This document shows positions 36,011 to 51,508 of a DNA stretch of 64,000 nt, in pieces. Made by a program: the position numbers and the translations under genes. The DNA is from Ficedula albicollis (taxonomy: Eukaryota > Chordata > Aves > Passeriformes > Muscicapidae). The DNA lies in NCBI RefSeq assembly GCF_000247815.1, contig NC_021681.1, positions 23,854,424-23,918,423 of the forward strand, given 5' to 3'. The notes under the pieces are model-generated. The model saw only the letters and a list, made by a program, of their open reading frames with translations. It had not been told where the DNA came from and did not search any database. Positions within the stretch are counted from its first letter, which is position 1, and each line of letters begins with the position of its first letter.

Positions 36011-39000
36011 CAGGGATGTAAATATAATTTTGGTGATGCTCTGGCAGTCTTGGCTTCAGTCAAGCTCTGTTTCACCTGGGCTCTGTGTAGGCAGCTCTTT
36101 TTTATCCTAGGGGAGAAAAGTGGTAGCTCTACATTATTCCAATTATCCAGAGAGATTTTGGCTGCAGGACGTGGCCCCACAGACACTTTTTGGTAGATAT
36201 TGTTCAAATAAAATAAAATCTTTTAATTAGGAGCCCCTCCAACTTTCCTAAGCTGAGCTGTACTAACCAGCAACTGGTCCTGCACCACAACCACGACAGG
36301 ATTCCTCTTCCCTGCCTGGGATGGGGAATTTTCTACAAAACCACTGGGATTTCTTGTGGCAGACTCAGCCCCTCACAAGCTGCTGCTGGTACTGACTTTT
36401 GGGCCAAGTCCTAACAGGATCTGTAATTCCAACATCTGAAAAACACTGGGTGCAGGAATTGGTATGGAAACATGGGCTAGTCAGGAATCCAGACTCATGA
36501 TGGGTATTTACTACCCAGGTAGCAAAAAAAAAAAATGCATCTGCATTGGGTTCATGCTGTCATGTTGGGTTTCCTGAATTAAATGAGTGATTTGAAGCCA
36601 AGAGATATTTTATAGGCAGCGTTGCTTTCTACAGCAGAGAGATTTTATAGTCGGTGTTACTTTCTGTAGCAAACATTTATGGGAGTCTGAAACTTGATAC
36701 ACAAATATTTGAACATTTTCCCACATCCTTATGGTGAATCACTTATATAAATACATTCTGCAGCCTTAGCAAGTAAGGATCCATTTCAATAAATCTCCCT
36801 TTTAGAAAATCTCTGTCGCTCTCTAATCAGCTTTCTCTTCTATAGTTTTCATCTATATGTACATTGAGAAGTTCAGTCAATAACAAGTACAGGAATGTAA
36901 CTTGAAAATTAGTTTACAAAATAATTTTAAAATATTCTTCATCAAAACCATACCAGAGTCATAATCAATTTGTCTTATGGACTTTTTTTCATTAAACTGA
37001 TTTTTATTTGTAAATTACATTCTTGTTTGCTTCCCCTTTGAAAAGGCTTGAAATGAGATGCTTAAGGGCAATCAATAATTCAAAGCTGCAAAAAAATTGT
37101 TCCACTCATCACTTTTCTAGGAATAAGGTTATTCATATTTTTTAAATTTTATTAGGTTTTATTTTTTTGAGTGAAGGTTGTTAAAACTGATGGGTCTGGT
37201 CTGACTGCAGCTCAGAGATGTTTCTGTTTGACAAGATCTGTGCTGAGGAGAGGAATCACATTTCTTTGGGGATCAAAGGGAGGGAAGGCAATCACGTAAA
37301 CCCCAAATTGGATTGCTCTGGCATATTTTATTTATGTAAACATTGCTCAAGGAATCGAATCACTGGCGTAGAAGTACCTGACTCAAAGGGCTACCTTGTG
37401 GAAATAACAGCAGATTATAGGGTTGGCAAAGGATAAAACTCTCCACCTGCTCATTTGGTGTCGGTGAGGGAAGGAAATGAGTAATATTCCAGGCTGAAAA
37501 GCAGTCCTCCAAAGATAGAAGTCATCAGTGGGAAGAAATGCACCTCTCAATTACCACAGTGAAGTATGATTTGAGCCCAGAGGTTTGCTGTGATCCCCTT
37601 GTCAAAATAATCAGCATTTCCCCCGGCCTCTGCACTTCCAGAGCTCCTTGGTGACAGGATCCAGGCTCTGATTTAGAGCTGGTGGAGAAGGCAGCAACCC
37701 ACAGTGGCTGTGACAGAGCAGGCTGGCAGCTGGAGCTGGGGGAGGCTGCATCAGTCTGGGGCATCCTCGCCGTGTCTGGTGGTGCCCACCCCCTCCACAG
37801 CCAGCCTGGGATTCCTGCCACCTGCCCACAGCAGCCTCATCCCAAATGGAAGGGAATCATCACAAACAGCTTGAAAATTACACGCTGGGGTTGTCCCCCT
37901 CGATAATAAACTCAAAAACCTACAGGAAATTATGTGTTTTCCTGCCCTTGGGAGCAATGTTCCCCCAGCACTGTTTTTTAGAGACCCTGGGAGCACAGGT
38001 TACCCCAAAGCAGAGGTTCTCTGTGGTGAGTGCTGGGACAGTGTCAGAGCAGCCCTGATGTCACAGTCAGCTCAGTTTTCGGGCTCTCTGTTTCTGTTTG
38101 CTGCAGTGATGCTGGATATCGTGGGTAACAGCACCAGATTCTTGCTGCCATCAGTGCCCTGCTCCAGAGGAGCACGGGGAAGTGCAGCCTCATTCTGCTG
38201 CCCTAACTTGGCAATAGCACATTTGGTGTTTCCATTGATGGCAGATTTATCTCTTCAGCAGAGACAAAACATCTCTGTCCTCGGTACTGCCAACACCTTC
38301 CCTGATCCACGAATTTCCTTCTTGGATCTCTGAAGCTTTTTGGATTAAAGACTGGAAGATTTTTGGTGATGGCCAATTCATTGCTTACATTGCTATCAGA
38401 AAGTTGTGTGCAGCCTGGCAGTATTAAAAAAACCAGATCTCAGTGCCCCAGATGTGTGTGCCACAAAATCAGGCTTCCCAAAAATTCCCTCAGTGCACCA
38501 CAAATTGTCTATTGGTTCCTGTAGAGTTGAAGATTTTTCGGATCTGCTGCAAGACTGGATGCCCTCATCCTGTTTTTCCTCAGGATGGTCTCTGAAAATG
38601 TGGGTCTTGCTTGGATAAGATAATCTAATTTATCTTTTTCCCTTTTTGTTGGTCTTGGCCTGTGGTGCACCAGAGGGCTGCTGAGGACAGGACAAACAGG
38701 ACCCTGCGTGATGGGATTCCTCTTTTCTTCCTTTTTTCTGTCCCCCAGACAAAGAGGAGAAGCACTAAGTATGGACTGGAATGTTTCTGAGGGCGGGCTG
38801 GGGCAATATCTCAGCATTTAGTCCAGGGCATGAGGCAGGGGAGGAGGAAGCCACTCCCTGTGCAGGGTGACAGTGCCGGGCAGGGGGTGGCAGGACAAGG
38901 TCACAGATCAGGCTCTGACCCCCCCAACAGTGCTGGAACCTGCTGGGGAGTTTTCCCCTGGAATCTAAGCACCAATTTGTTTGAAAATCCATCACTGTCA

Positions 39001-39583
39001 CCAAGGAGCTGCAAGGCAGCAGCAGCGCTGACCCTGCAGGATTTTTGTTCCTGCTGCTGGGGCAGGCAGATGTCTCACACACAGAGCACACATCAGCTGG
39101 CAAATGCTGCCTCAAAACCCCTGTGATAGCCCCCAGTTTTTATGTTTGGTTATGTTAAACAATTTAATGCATTCACAGAGAATTAATGAGCAGCAGGTTG
39201 GGCAGTGGTTGGCCTGCACAAAAGAAAAATCTGAATTAATTTCCCAATTAAAAAAAACACAGAAGAAATGAGATAACAACAGGTTCTTTAGTGTGCTCTG
39301 CCTGATTTGCAGATATTTGGGGTGAGGAGCTGTCCTTCGGGTACAAATACAGTGCTTTATCTCCTAGAGGAACTTCCCAATGTGACAGCACAGTGTCTCC
39401 CAGGGGACAGCAGTGCCAAAGGAAAATCCAGCATTATCTCAATTGATGGTTTGGAGCTTTTCCTGCCACAATCAAAAGCAAGGAGCACAACCACTGCTTT
39501 TGTCAACAAGAAGTCCTTTTTTTCTCAAGAGATTTCCAGGCCATTTTTTGCAGATTTGAGTTTTTGATAGTTCAAATAAAGTT
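36011..39583. other. Non-coding DNA, no gene seen
   Basis: Mostly unique sequence, AT-rich at 36400-37500 and GC-richer at 37620-37850 and 38830-39110. A diverged tandem pair is listed separately at 36601-36671. Open frames reach about 130 codons but overlap other frames and have no recognised domain. Confidence 0.5.
36601..36671. repeat. Diverged two-copy repeat, about 36-bp period
   Basis: 'agagatattttatag' followed by 'ttgctttctacagc' is echoed by 'agagattttatag' followed by 'ttactttctgtagc'. Several substitutions separate the copies, so this is an older duplication than the others in the window. Confidence 0.7.
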
Positions 39584-39715
39584 TTGATAAACACCAAGGA
39601 GGAGTTTTCCAGGGGATAGCAAAACCAGCCTGGCTCTTCCATGTGATTCTTTGATAAACACCAAGGAGGAGTTTTCCAGGGGACAGCAAAACCAGCCTGG
39701 CTCTTCCATGTGATT

Positions 39716-39719
<4 letters not shown>
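39584..39719. repeat. Two-copy tandem repeat, 67-bp period
   Basis: The phrase ttgataaacaccaaggagga at 39584 recurs at 39651, each copy ending with 'ctcttccatgtgattct'. Only one difference was seen (ggatagc versus ggacagc). The right copy runs directly into the left edge of the C/D duplicated locus at 39716. Confidence 0.95.
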
Positions 39720-42562
<2,843 letters not shown>

Positions 42563-42563
42563 N
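42563..42563. other. Single-N assembly junction
   Basis: One N joins the truncated (TTCTC)n of segment D1 to ctgttgactcccaaaatcca, which is the beginning of segment C2, identical to 39716. The assembly steps back by about 2.8 kb here, as it does at the other single N (6281). Confidence 0.95.
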
Positions 42564-43330
42564 CTGTTGACTCCCAAAATCCAACCTGCCTTTCCCACAT
42601 TCCTGATTGTCGTTGTTGCCCAAGAAGAACTTCAAAAAGTCTTCTAAAATTAAGTCTGGGGGCTTTGCATGAGAATAAAAGGACACTGATAGGTACCACT
42701 GTAAGTGAAATAAGCTCATTTTAATGGTTTAAGGCCTCACTCTTGTTTTAGGACATTCCTTTATCAATTACCCATTCACCTTCACACCCAGATTTAACTT
42801 AATTTAACCTAAATATTCTAGATTAACCTCATAAAATGCTTCTGAATCTGTGTGACTTTCCTGCACTTTAAATATCTTTATTGCCAACAGTGATGCAGCC
42901 TCGAGTATTTAAACTCTGCAGGAGTAAATTTGGACAGTCAGCAACATCAATATATCGACTAATAGTTACATTTTAATAACATTGGATGCATTAATATTGT
43001 CTTCAGTGATAACAATGTGGCCAAGAATAACATTTTTATTCCTTGCATGCCTCTTGGGAGTGTATATATAACACCACTCTCTTTCCAGATCTCTTTTCAA
43101 AGCCAAGCTTGCAAAATCCTAATTACAGACCTGGGGAAGGCAGAAGAGAGTTTTCTAATTTCAAGGCAACACCTGCAAAATTAATTGTACGCCCTAAAAT
43201 ATTCTTTCTTTCAACAACATGGGTATTTACCATTGATTATAAGAGATTTATATAAAAGTGAAGAGTGATAATATTATTCAAACAATTTGTAGTTGCTCAT
43301 CCATCCATCCATCCATCCATCCATCCATCC
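42564..43330. repeat. Duplicated locus, segment C2
   Basis: Second copy of C, running without interruption into genuine downstream sequence. It differs from C1 by a 7-base insertion (42899-42905) and single substitutions, for example 'ataaaagtgaag' versus 'ataaaaatgaag' near 43254. It ends in (ATCC)8 at 43299-43330. Confidence 0.95.
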
Positions 43331-45192
43331 TTTGTTAACTCATTTTCTTCTCTACATCAGTTCCAGTGGCTAAGTGGAATAAAAAAATTCCCAGGCATTG
43401 CCAAGCAACTCAGGAAGGGTGGTCAACACATCTGAAACACATTTACCATCTGGTGACTTTTTTTTCGTGTTAAAAAGATAGCAGAGGAGGCAATTTGGAA
43501 TGTATTTAATGCTTGAAATTTGGAAAAATATAGGAAATTTTTATATTTTTTTTGTTTCCATGAGGCTTAAGTATATTTTTTTTGTTTCCATGAGGCTTAA
43601 AAGTGAAAGTCTTGGATTGGGAACCAAGCAATGATGTGAACCTTGGGTTCAGAATTCCTTCTTTCACTCTGCTGCTCAGAGTTTGTGGTTTGAGGCGAGC
43701 AGGGCTGGCAGTTTTGGGACAATATTTCCTGTGTTAGGTGTCCTTGAGTCCTTCAGGCTCAGGGTTTGAGATCCAGCTGGATGCTCCCTGTCACTCATTC
43801 CCACTCCTTGTCTCCATCTGCATTCACCCACCTTCTTCCATCAGACAAAAAAGAGACTTTCTCACCCCTACGACGCAATATTGCCTTTCTCATTTTGCAA
43901 GGTTTTTCCCTAAAACCCAGGATTTACAGGATTCTGTAAATTAGCAGGAAGCAGGCAACAGTTTCTGTACATTTCCTCTGAAGCTGAATTTTTTAAGGAT
44001 TTTTTTTCCCCTCCCATATGTTAAAAAGATTCCAGAAAAGTCCAGCTTAGCCCAAGCAATCTCTAATTAATGTGCAGTGGGTTAACTTCAGGTAATTCCG
44101 GGTTTAACAGTGCCTATGAGCAATGCTGAGAAATTACAGTGGGGATTTTTTTTTTCCAGTAGAAAAGTGAAATAATAGCTGCTCTATAAAACCCCCTCAT
44201 CTCCACCACTTCCCACCTCATTTGTTTAAAGCCTGGTGGTTTTATGGCTTGTCTGCACCTCTCCTGGAATGGGACTAATAAGAGGAAAAGATGTGACTTG
44301 TCCAGTGCTTCCAGCATAAAAAAATCCCCTCGTGTTCCTGCTGCAACATCCACAACAGGCACATGCCTTTAAAAAATACAACAGCAAATTAATCAAGAGC
44401 AAACACAAATCTCTTCTGCCTGAGGGGTCTGTGGGAGATGGGAAAGAATCAAAAGGAAGGCTACAGCTGATTTATATTTCTTTATGATGATCAAAGGCAA
44501 ATGGACTCCAATTCAGCAAGGAATATAAATTCTGTGTGAAAACTCACTTTTTCTGCTGCATATAAAATTGAAAAGCCTTCTCCACTGAGCTATATCTAGT
44601 TTAAAATCCATTAGCTAATACTGCATGCCCTAAGGTTTGAAAAGGAGCAAAAATCCAGTGGTGGACTAGACATTGCAGAGAGTTTTTTATGTGTCCCCCA
44701 AGTTTTATGTGTCTTTCTTGCTTCCTAGCTGGTATTATTAGATTTTAAGAAATCTGACTTGTTGAAACAATTGTTGTCACGAAGTTTCTTGTGCACAACC
44801 AGCTGATGAAGCTTTTTTCCTTAATTAAACATAAATCAGCATCCAAAAAAACCCAAACTCATCAACCCAAGCACCCTAGCCTGAAATGTGTGGAGGCTTT
44901 GGTGACTTTTGGATGGTGGGAGAGAAGAGAGCAGCCCTGAGCCCCCACAGGATTCCAGCTGCAGGATCTGGGGGTGGACCCACAGGCAGGAGGATGGATG
45001 TGATTTTCCTCCTGGACTGTTCACTGGGATGGAGGTTTGGATCCTGGATTAAACAGCCTGGAACAGCCAGCACTGCTCCAGAGAAGCCAAAGAGTTCTTT
45101 TTTAGACCTCAGTGATTTTATGTTTTTTAGATTTTGGGGACAGTGGAAGGATGCTACTAAAACTGATGATTAGAGAAAAATAAAACTGGTGG
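43331..45192. other. Non-coding DNA replaced by poly-G in the other copy
   Basis: Unique sequence between C2 and D2. It holds a 30-bp tandem pair at 43542-43600, and open frames of about 60-95 codons that I do not recognise. No CR1 terminus was seen. This is what the 1,902-bp G run at 40476 should contain if the two copies are the same locus. Confidence 0.7.
43542..43600. repeat. Two-copy tandem repeat, 30-bp period
   Basis: 'tatattttttttgtttccat' followed by gaggcttaa occurs at 43542 and 43572. The copies are identical. Confidence 0.93.
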
Positions 45193-45347
45193 AATGGAAA
45201 GGTGCATCCTCCTCCAGTGCTGGATGTTGGTTTGGTTTAAAACTTTTATGACCACAAAAACAAAGCCAAAATATTCCATAAAAGTTTCTACAACAGTTTC
45301 ACAAAGTAAAATAGCCTGTCCAATCTTCACTGTATTACACTTCTGTC
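45193..45347. repeat. Duplicated locus, segment D2
   Basis: Second copy of the D segment, continuous on its left with unique DNA and on its right with the long (TTCTC)n tract. It is the reference version of D1. Confidence 0.93.
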
Positions 45348-46291
45348 TCTTCTCTCTTCTCTCTTCTCTTCTCTCTTCTCTTCTCTTCTCTTCTCTTCTC
45401 TTCTCTTCTCTTCTCTTCTCTTCTCTTCTCTTCTCTTCTCTTCTCTTCTCTTCTCTTCTCTTCTCTTCTCTTCTCTTCTCTTCTCTTCTCTTCTCTTCTC
45501 TTCTCTTCTCTTCTCTTCTCTTCTCTTCTCTTCTCTTCTCTTCTCTTCTCTTCTCTTCTCTTCTCTTCTCTTCTCTTCTCTTCTCTTCTCTTCTCTTCTC
45601 TTCTCTTCTCTTCTCTTCTCTTCTCTTCTCTTCTCTTCTCTTCTCTTCTCTTCTCTTCTCTTCTCTTCTCTTCTCTTCTCTTCTCTTCTCTTCTCTTCTC
45701 TTCTCTTCTCTTCTCTTCTCTTCTCTTCTCTTCTCTTCTCTTCTCTTCTCTTCTCTTCTCTTCTCTTCTCTTCTCTTCTCTTCTCTTCTCTTCTCTTCTC
45801 TTCTCTTCTCTTCTCTTCTCTTCTCTTCTCTTCTCTTCTCTTCTCTTCTCTTCTCTTCTCTTCTCTTCTCTTCTCTTCTCTTCTCTTCTCTTCTCTTCTC
45901 TTCTCTTCTCTTCTCTTCTCTTCTCTTCTCTTCTCTTCTCTTCTCTTCTCTTCTCTTCTCTTCTCTTCTCTTCTCTTCTCTTCTCTTCTCTTCTCTTCTC
46001 TTCTCTTCTCTTCTCTTCTCTTCTCTTCTCTTCTCTTCTCTTCTCTTCTCTTCTCTTCTCTTCTCTTCTCTTCTCTTCTCTTCTCTTCTCTTCTCTTCTC
46101 TTCTCTTCTCTTCTCTTCTCTTCTCTTCTCTTCTCTTCTCTTCTCTTCTCTTCTCTTCTCTTCTCTTCTCTTCTCTTCTCTTCTCTTCTCTTCTCTTCTC
46201 TTCTCTTCTCTTCTCTTCTCTTCTCTTCTCTTCTCTTCTCTTCTCTTCTCTTCTCTTCTCTTCTCTTCTCTTCTCTTCTCTTCTCTTCTCC
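45348..46291. repeat. (TTCTC)n polypyrimidine microsatellite, about 0.94 kb
   Basis: The first 35 bases or so are irregular (tctcttctctcttc), then about 180 units of the pentamer TTCTC run without a visible error to 46290. The plus strand is pure pyrimidine and the minus strand pure purine, a composition that can form triplex DNA. A frame of 371 codons across it is a Leu-Leu-Phe-Ser-Ser repeat produced by the pentamer and is not a gene. True length is uncertain because the assembly broke here in the other copy. Confidence 0.97.
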
Positions 46292-46867
46292 TATTTTCTA
46301 CCCTTTTAATTATTTTCTGCTGTATTTAATCTTAAGCATCCAAACACCAAAATTTTCTACCAACACTTTTTTTCTTGGACCTGAAAGTCCTCTCTCCTTG
46401 CCAGCTTTACACCTTGTACCACCCTGAAGCATTTTGCAAGGCAGTGTTGTACTCCAAAGTATTTCTGCAGCTTTTGAATGACATTTGAATGCTGCAAAGA
46501 CTATTTGAAGGGGAATAGGAATCATAGGAATATTTTTATTTAGCTTTTAAGCTCTTTAGCTCTTCTCTAATTTTGTTTCACCACTAATAAAGGGATTATT
46601 TTGGCTTAGAAAGAAGAGGGTTGTGAGGTTGTATGAGGCAACCTGGCTGAATGGGATTCAAACCTTAATTGTTTTTCACTATACACTGAAAATTGTGTGT
46701 TTGAGAATTAAAAGTTTAGGCAATTCACTGGACAAGAAATTATGCTGGATGAGGTCAAGGGACCTTCAAAATTAGATGTGAATGTTTTTGTCATAAAACT
46801 CTCCCCAGCACTGCTGTCAGTCCATCTTTTATAAAAGGGTGACACTATCAGAAGTCACTGCACTGCT
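46292..46867. other. AT-rich non-coding DNA, no gene seen
   Basis: Single-copy sequence between the pentamer tract and the three-copy repeat. No exon or transposable element was recognised. Confidence 0.45.
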
Positions 46868-47119
46868 CTTATTCTGCTTCCACCAAAATCAAATGTTTTT
46901 TCCCTTGGATTGGAAACAGATCAAGAAAAATTCTCCTTATTCTGCTTCCACCAAAATCAATTGGTTTTTTCCCTTGGATTGGAAACAGATCAAGGAAAAT
47001 TCTGGATGCTCCTGAAAAATCTCATCTTCTTATTCTGCTTCCACCAAAATCAAATGTTTTTTCCCTTGGATTGGAAACAGATCAAGAAAAATTCTGGATG
47101 CTCCTGAAAAATCTCATCT
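46868..47119. repeat. Three-copy tandem repeat, 68- and 93-bp spacing
   Basis: 'cttattctgcttccaccaaa' begins at 46868, 46936 and 47029, each continuing through 'cccttggattggaaacagat'. The second and third copies share an added 25 bases (ggatgctcctgaaaaatctc...) missing from the first, so the array grew in at least two steps. Confidence 0.95.
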
Positions 47120-47212
47120 GCAACATGTGTGGGGGTTTCCAAGAATTTATCACTGGATCACAGACTGGATTTGGTTTGAAACCTTCAAGCAAATCATCAT
47201 CAAGTGAAATCC

Positions 47213-47295
47213 TTCTAGTGGAAGGTTCCCTGTCAAATGGTAGAGGTTTGGAATGAGATGATCTTTGAGGTGCCTTCAAACCCAAAGCTGTGAAA
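47213..47295 (+). mobile_element. CR1 3' end, sense, diverged
   Basis: 'tctagtggaaggttccctgt', 'gaatgagatgatctttgagg' and 'tgccttcaaacccaaagctg' follow the order of a CR1 3' end, with more substitutions than the other copies in the window. Confidence 0.8.
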
Positions 47296-48064
47296 TTTAT
47301 GAGCACCATTTATGAGCACAAATGCATTACATGTTTAAAATTCCTGTGCAGGAAAGGCATGGAATCCATCCAGGCTGGACAACCACAGCCTTCAGCTCCA
47401 GGGTTCAGCTGCCAATTGCACTGTGCATATTTAATCAAGTGCGCCATTGTTTCGAGTGCCTCATTTAAATTCCTCAATTAATTAAAAAAAAATCATAAAT
47501 AACTCTTATAGAATTGTTCTGTCTCTGCCAAGAATAATTAAAACAATTTAGCAGAATGAACCTCCTAATTGTCCATGTTCAGCATTCCTAATTCACCATA
47601 GAGCTGGATGCTCCTACAGGGAGCAAGTCACTGACACATCTCCTGTATTTTATATTTTGCTGGATGAAACTTGGAGCACTTTGCTCACATCTCCTCTGAT
47701 CTTTCTGGGCTTGCCTCACACACTTCTTTAACAAATTAAACACTTTGGTTTTCCCCAATCTGTGTTTGTAACAGATACATTTCTGCACAAGGTATTAGTT
47801 GGTATTATTTTCTCTCTTTCATTTTTCATGTTTTAGGAACAATGAAAATGGCAACAGTGACTGGATGTGGAAAAATAACTTCCTTTAAGTAATGTGTTAC
47901 CTTAAAGATACAAATATCCCAAAAAATGAGATATTCAGAATGCTGGTCTCACTCTCAAAATGCAGGATATTGTCTGGTTTTGGTCAGGAGCCCTGGAATG
48001 CAGATCCGTGGCTGCTTGGACATGCAGACGGTGCTGAAGGTGGCATCTGCCAATGCCTTGGAGG
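47296..48064. other. AT-rich non-coding DNA, no gene seen
   Basis: Single-copy sequence leading into the 58-bp VNTR. A homopolymer A run lies near 47483-47491. No gene was recognised. Confidence 0.45.
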
Positions 48065-48301
48065 AGCAACATCTGCAGGAATGGTGACCAAGGTCCAAGA
48101 GGAGAATTTCCTGCAAGACCAGAGCAACATCTGCAGGAATGGTGACCAAGGTGCAAGGGGAGAATTTCCTGTCAGAGCAGAGCAACATCTGCAGGAATGG
48201 TGACCAAGGTGCAAGGGGAGAATTTCCTGTCAGAGCAGAGCAACATCTGCAGGAATGGTGACCAAGGTGCAAGGGGAGAATTTCCTGTAGGAGAATTTCC
48301 T

Positions 48302-48438
<137 letters not shown>

Positions 48439-48448
48439 GGAATGGTGA

Positions 48449-48850
<402 letters not shown>

Positions 48851-49193
48851 ATGGTGACCAAGTGGTGACCAAGGTCCAAGGGGAGAATTTCCTGTCAGAC
48901 CAGAGCAACATCTGCAGGAATGGTGACCAAGGTCCAAGGGGAGAATTTCCTGTCAGACCAGAGCAACATCTGCAGGAATGGTGACCAAGGTCCAAGGGGA
49001 GAATTTCCTGTCAGACCAGAGCAACATCTGCAGGAATGGTGACCAAGGTCCAAGGGGAGAATTTCCTGTCAGACCAGAGCAACATCTGCAGGAATGGTGA
49101 CCAACGTCTAAGGGGAGAATTTCCTGCAAGACCAGAGCAACATCTGCAGGAATGGTGACCAAGGTCCAAGGGGAGAATTTCCTGTCAGAGCAG

Positions 49194-50849
49194 AGATGCT
49201 TTAACTTCCTTTCAACCTGTGCCTTCTCAAATGGCTCCTGACAAACCTGCAGCTGTCAATAAAACATGAGCCACCTGAGCCTGAGAGGAAAATTATTGAT
49301 TGCAGGGACTTTGTGCCTGATCCTCATCCTGCTCCTTCCCAACCCCTTCCAAAAATGGCTCAAGCCACAAATCCCAGGAGCTGTGGTCAGCAGAGAGAAA
49401 ATGTGAGAGAACTCACCATCCTCTGAGGATTTTGGACACATTTCCACCTTGGTTGCCCTACCCAGGGTAAAACTGCCTTCACTGGCAATAATTCTGCTGC
49501 TCTAAAAAAAATCTAAATATAATGATATTAAAAAAAAAAAAACCCATACAAACCACATTTTAAAGAACACAGGACATTGTCCCTTTATAAACTTTTGTTG
49601 TTTATAAACAACAATTTATTGAATACCTAATTTGTTTGGTTTTTTTTTTTTATTTCTGATCTATTTTGTCTCCTTTTCATGGGACATCTCAAAATTAGCA
49701 TTTTACCAATCCATTCTTTCAACAATGTCCATGGCAAAATGACAAGTAAAGACCTCAAAATGTCATTTTGTATCTAGATTGTGAAATCAGTTTTTCTTTG
49801 GTTTCTGTTTTTTGTGCCCTTTTTTTAATGATGAACTGGACATTTCTGCCTACAAACCCTTCAGCTTCCTCCAGGTAATTTGGCATCACATTCTGGGAGA
49901 AAAAAAGTGGATTCAAGAGCATCATTTAGGAAAATATCATGCAATCAAGAGTCATCAAGTCCATCTCTCTTCCCTAAGACCTGATCAGATAAATATCCTT
50001 CCTTGTTTATTTACTCCTACTCCCCAAAAATTCTGTAATGCCTGAGCAGAATCTTCCCCCCATGATTTAATCTCAATACCTCTTGCCCTCACACAAAAAA
50101 AAAAAAAAAGGTTTTTTTCTTTCTTTTCAAGAGCATAAAAAAATAATGATTCAGCATGGTTGTTCTTTTAAACGTTTTTTTTTTATTATTTTTTGCCTGC
50201 TTTAGGAAAGAGTAATGCAGATGATGAATGGGAACACTCAGTGGTAGAAGAGAAATGATTTGCACTTAGTGCTTGAAATGTGTGAGTCGTAGCACTGTAT
50301 AAACACCAAGAAAAAAAGAATTTAGATGAAATATCAAACACTGAGCCAGTGTTGCTGCTTTAACCCCTGTCAGATACCCCCCATGTTTTTTGCTGCTGGT
50401 GAAACATTTGCAAACAGGTTTCCTGTGCACTAAGACCACCTTTGTTTTAAAATTGATATTACAACCTTTGTTTTAAAATTGAGATTACAAATTAATTAAT
50501 TCAGGAAAAAACTGGCCTTATGACTTAATTCCTGTGTGTTGTCTCATGATGGGAATGTGAAAATTTGGAGGAGCTTTAAGCTATTTGTATTTTTGATTCT
50601 ACAATCCATCCTCAAGGTTAGGCAAAACTTTTAGCTTGACCTCACAGTTCTAAGCCAAGGTACAACCAGCTCACCCCTCCCAGCACAAACCCCTCTTTAT
50701 ATTTGGGATGCCCTGAGATATGTTCTGGTGTTGATTTTTTATTTATGTAGCTTTTGATGATATCACTTATCACGTGTTGGTGAGAAACAGCCACCTGGTC
50801 CTGCTGGGAGCGTGGATCCCACTGCTGCATGGATGTCAGATCCTGGAGA
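49194..50849. other. AT-rich non-coding DNA, no gene seen
   Basis: Single-copy sequence with several homopolymer A or T runs (around 49530, 49640, 50096-50109). A 26-bp tandem pair, acctttgttttaaaattga at 50438 and 50464, is the only repeat recognised. Confidence 0.5.
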
Positions 50850-50850
50850 A

Positions 50851-50951
50851 AATAATAATAAAAAAATAAAAATAAAAATAAAAAAATAAAAAAAAAAAAT
50901 AAAAAAATAAAAATAAAAATAAAAATAAAAATAAAAATAAAAATAATTAAA
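50851..50951. repeat. (AAAAT)n low-complexity tract
   Basis: Imperfect repeats of AAAAT with AAT at the left edge and longer A runs near 50890-50900. It abuts a G homopolymer at 50952. Confidence 0.95.
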
Positions 50952-51191
<240 letters not shown>

Positions 51192-51221
51192 AATAGTAAG
51201 AATAGTAATAATAGTAATAAT

Positions 51222-51273
51222 AATAAAAGCAGCAGCAGCTTCCCATTTATTTCTGGTTTCTTCTTGTCCCCAG
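51222..51273. repeat. 52-bp flank of N gap, left copy
   Basis: Begins aataaaagcagcagcagctt and ends cttcttgtccccag. It is identical to 51457-51508 on the far side of the gap. Confidence 0.97.
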
Positions 51274-51456
51274 NNNNNNNNNNNNNNNNNNNNNNNNNNN
51301 NNNNNNNNNNNNNNNNNNNNNNNNNNNNNNNNNNNNNNNNNNNNNNNNNNNNNNNNNNNNNNNNNNNNNNNNNNNNNNNNNNNNNNNNNNNNNNNNNNNN
51401 NNNNNNNNNNNNNNNNNNNNNNNNNNNNNNNNNNNNNNNNNNNNNNNNNNNNNNNN
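51274..51456. other. Assembly gap (183 N)
   Basis: A run of 183 Ns. Because the same 52 bases stand on both sides, the gap may be false, the two contig ends actually overlapping, or it may hide units of a tandem repeat. Confidence 0.98.
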
Positions 51457-51508
51457 AATAAAAGCAGCAGCAGCTTCCCATTTATTTCTGGTTTCTTCTT
51501 GTCCCCAG
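51457..51508. repeat. 52-bp flank of N gap, right copy
   Basis: Identical to 51222-51273. It continues into unique sequence (taagatgctgtggctctggg). Confidence 0.97.

Noticed and set aside
45194..46309. 371-codon frame of Leu-Leu-Phe-Ser-Ser repeats, superficially a hydrophobic repeat protein
   Set aside because: Pure consequence of the (TTCTC)n pentamer; there is no start context, domain or splice structure.
51274..51456. 183-N gap matching the 183-bp duplication period at 6706
   Set aside because: The two places share no sequence; the equal length appears to be coincidence.
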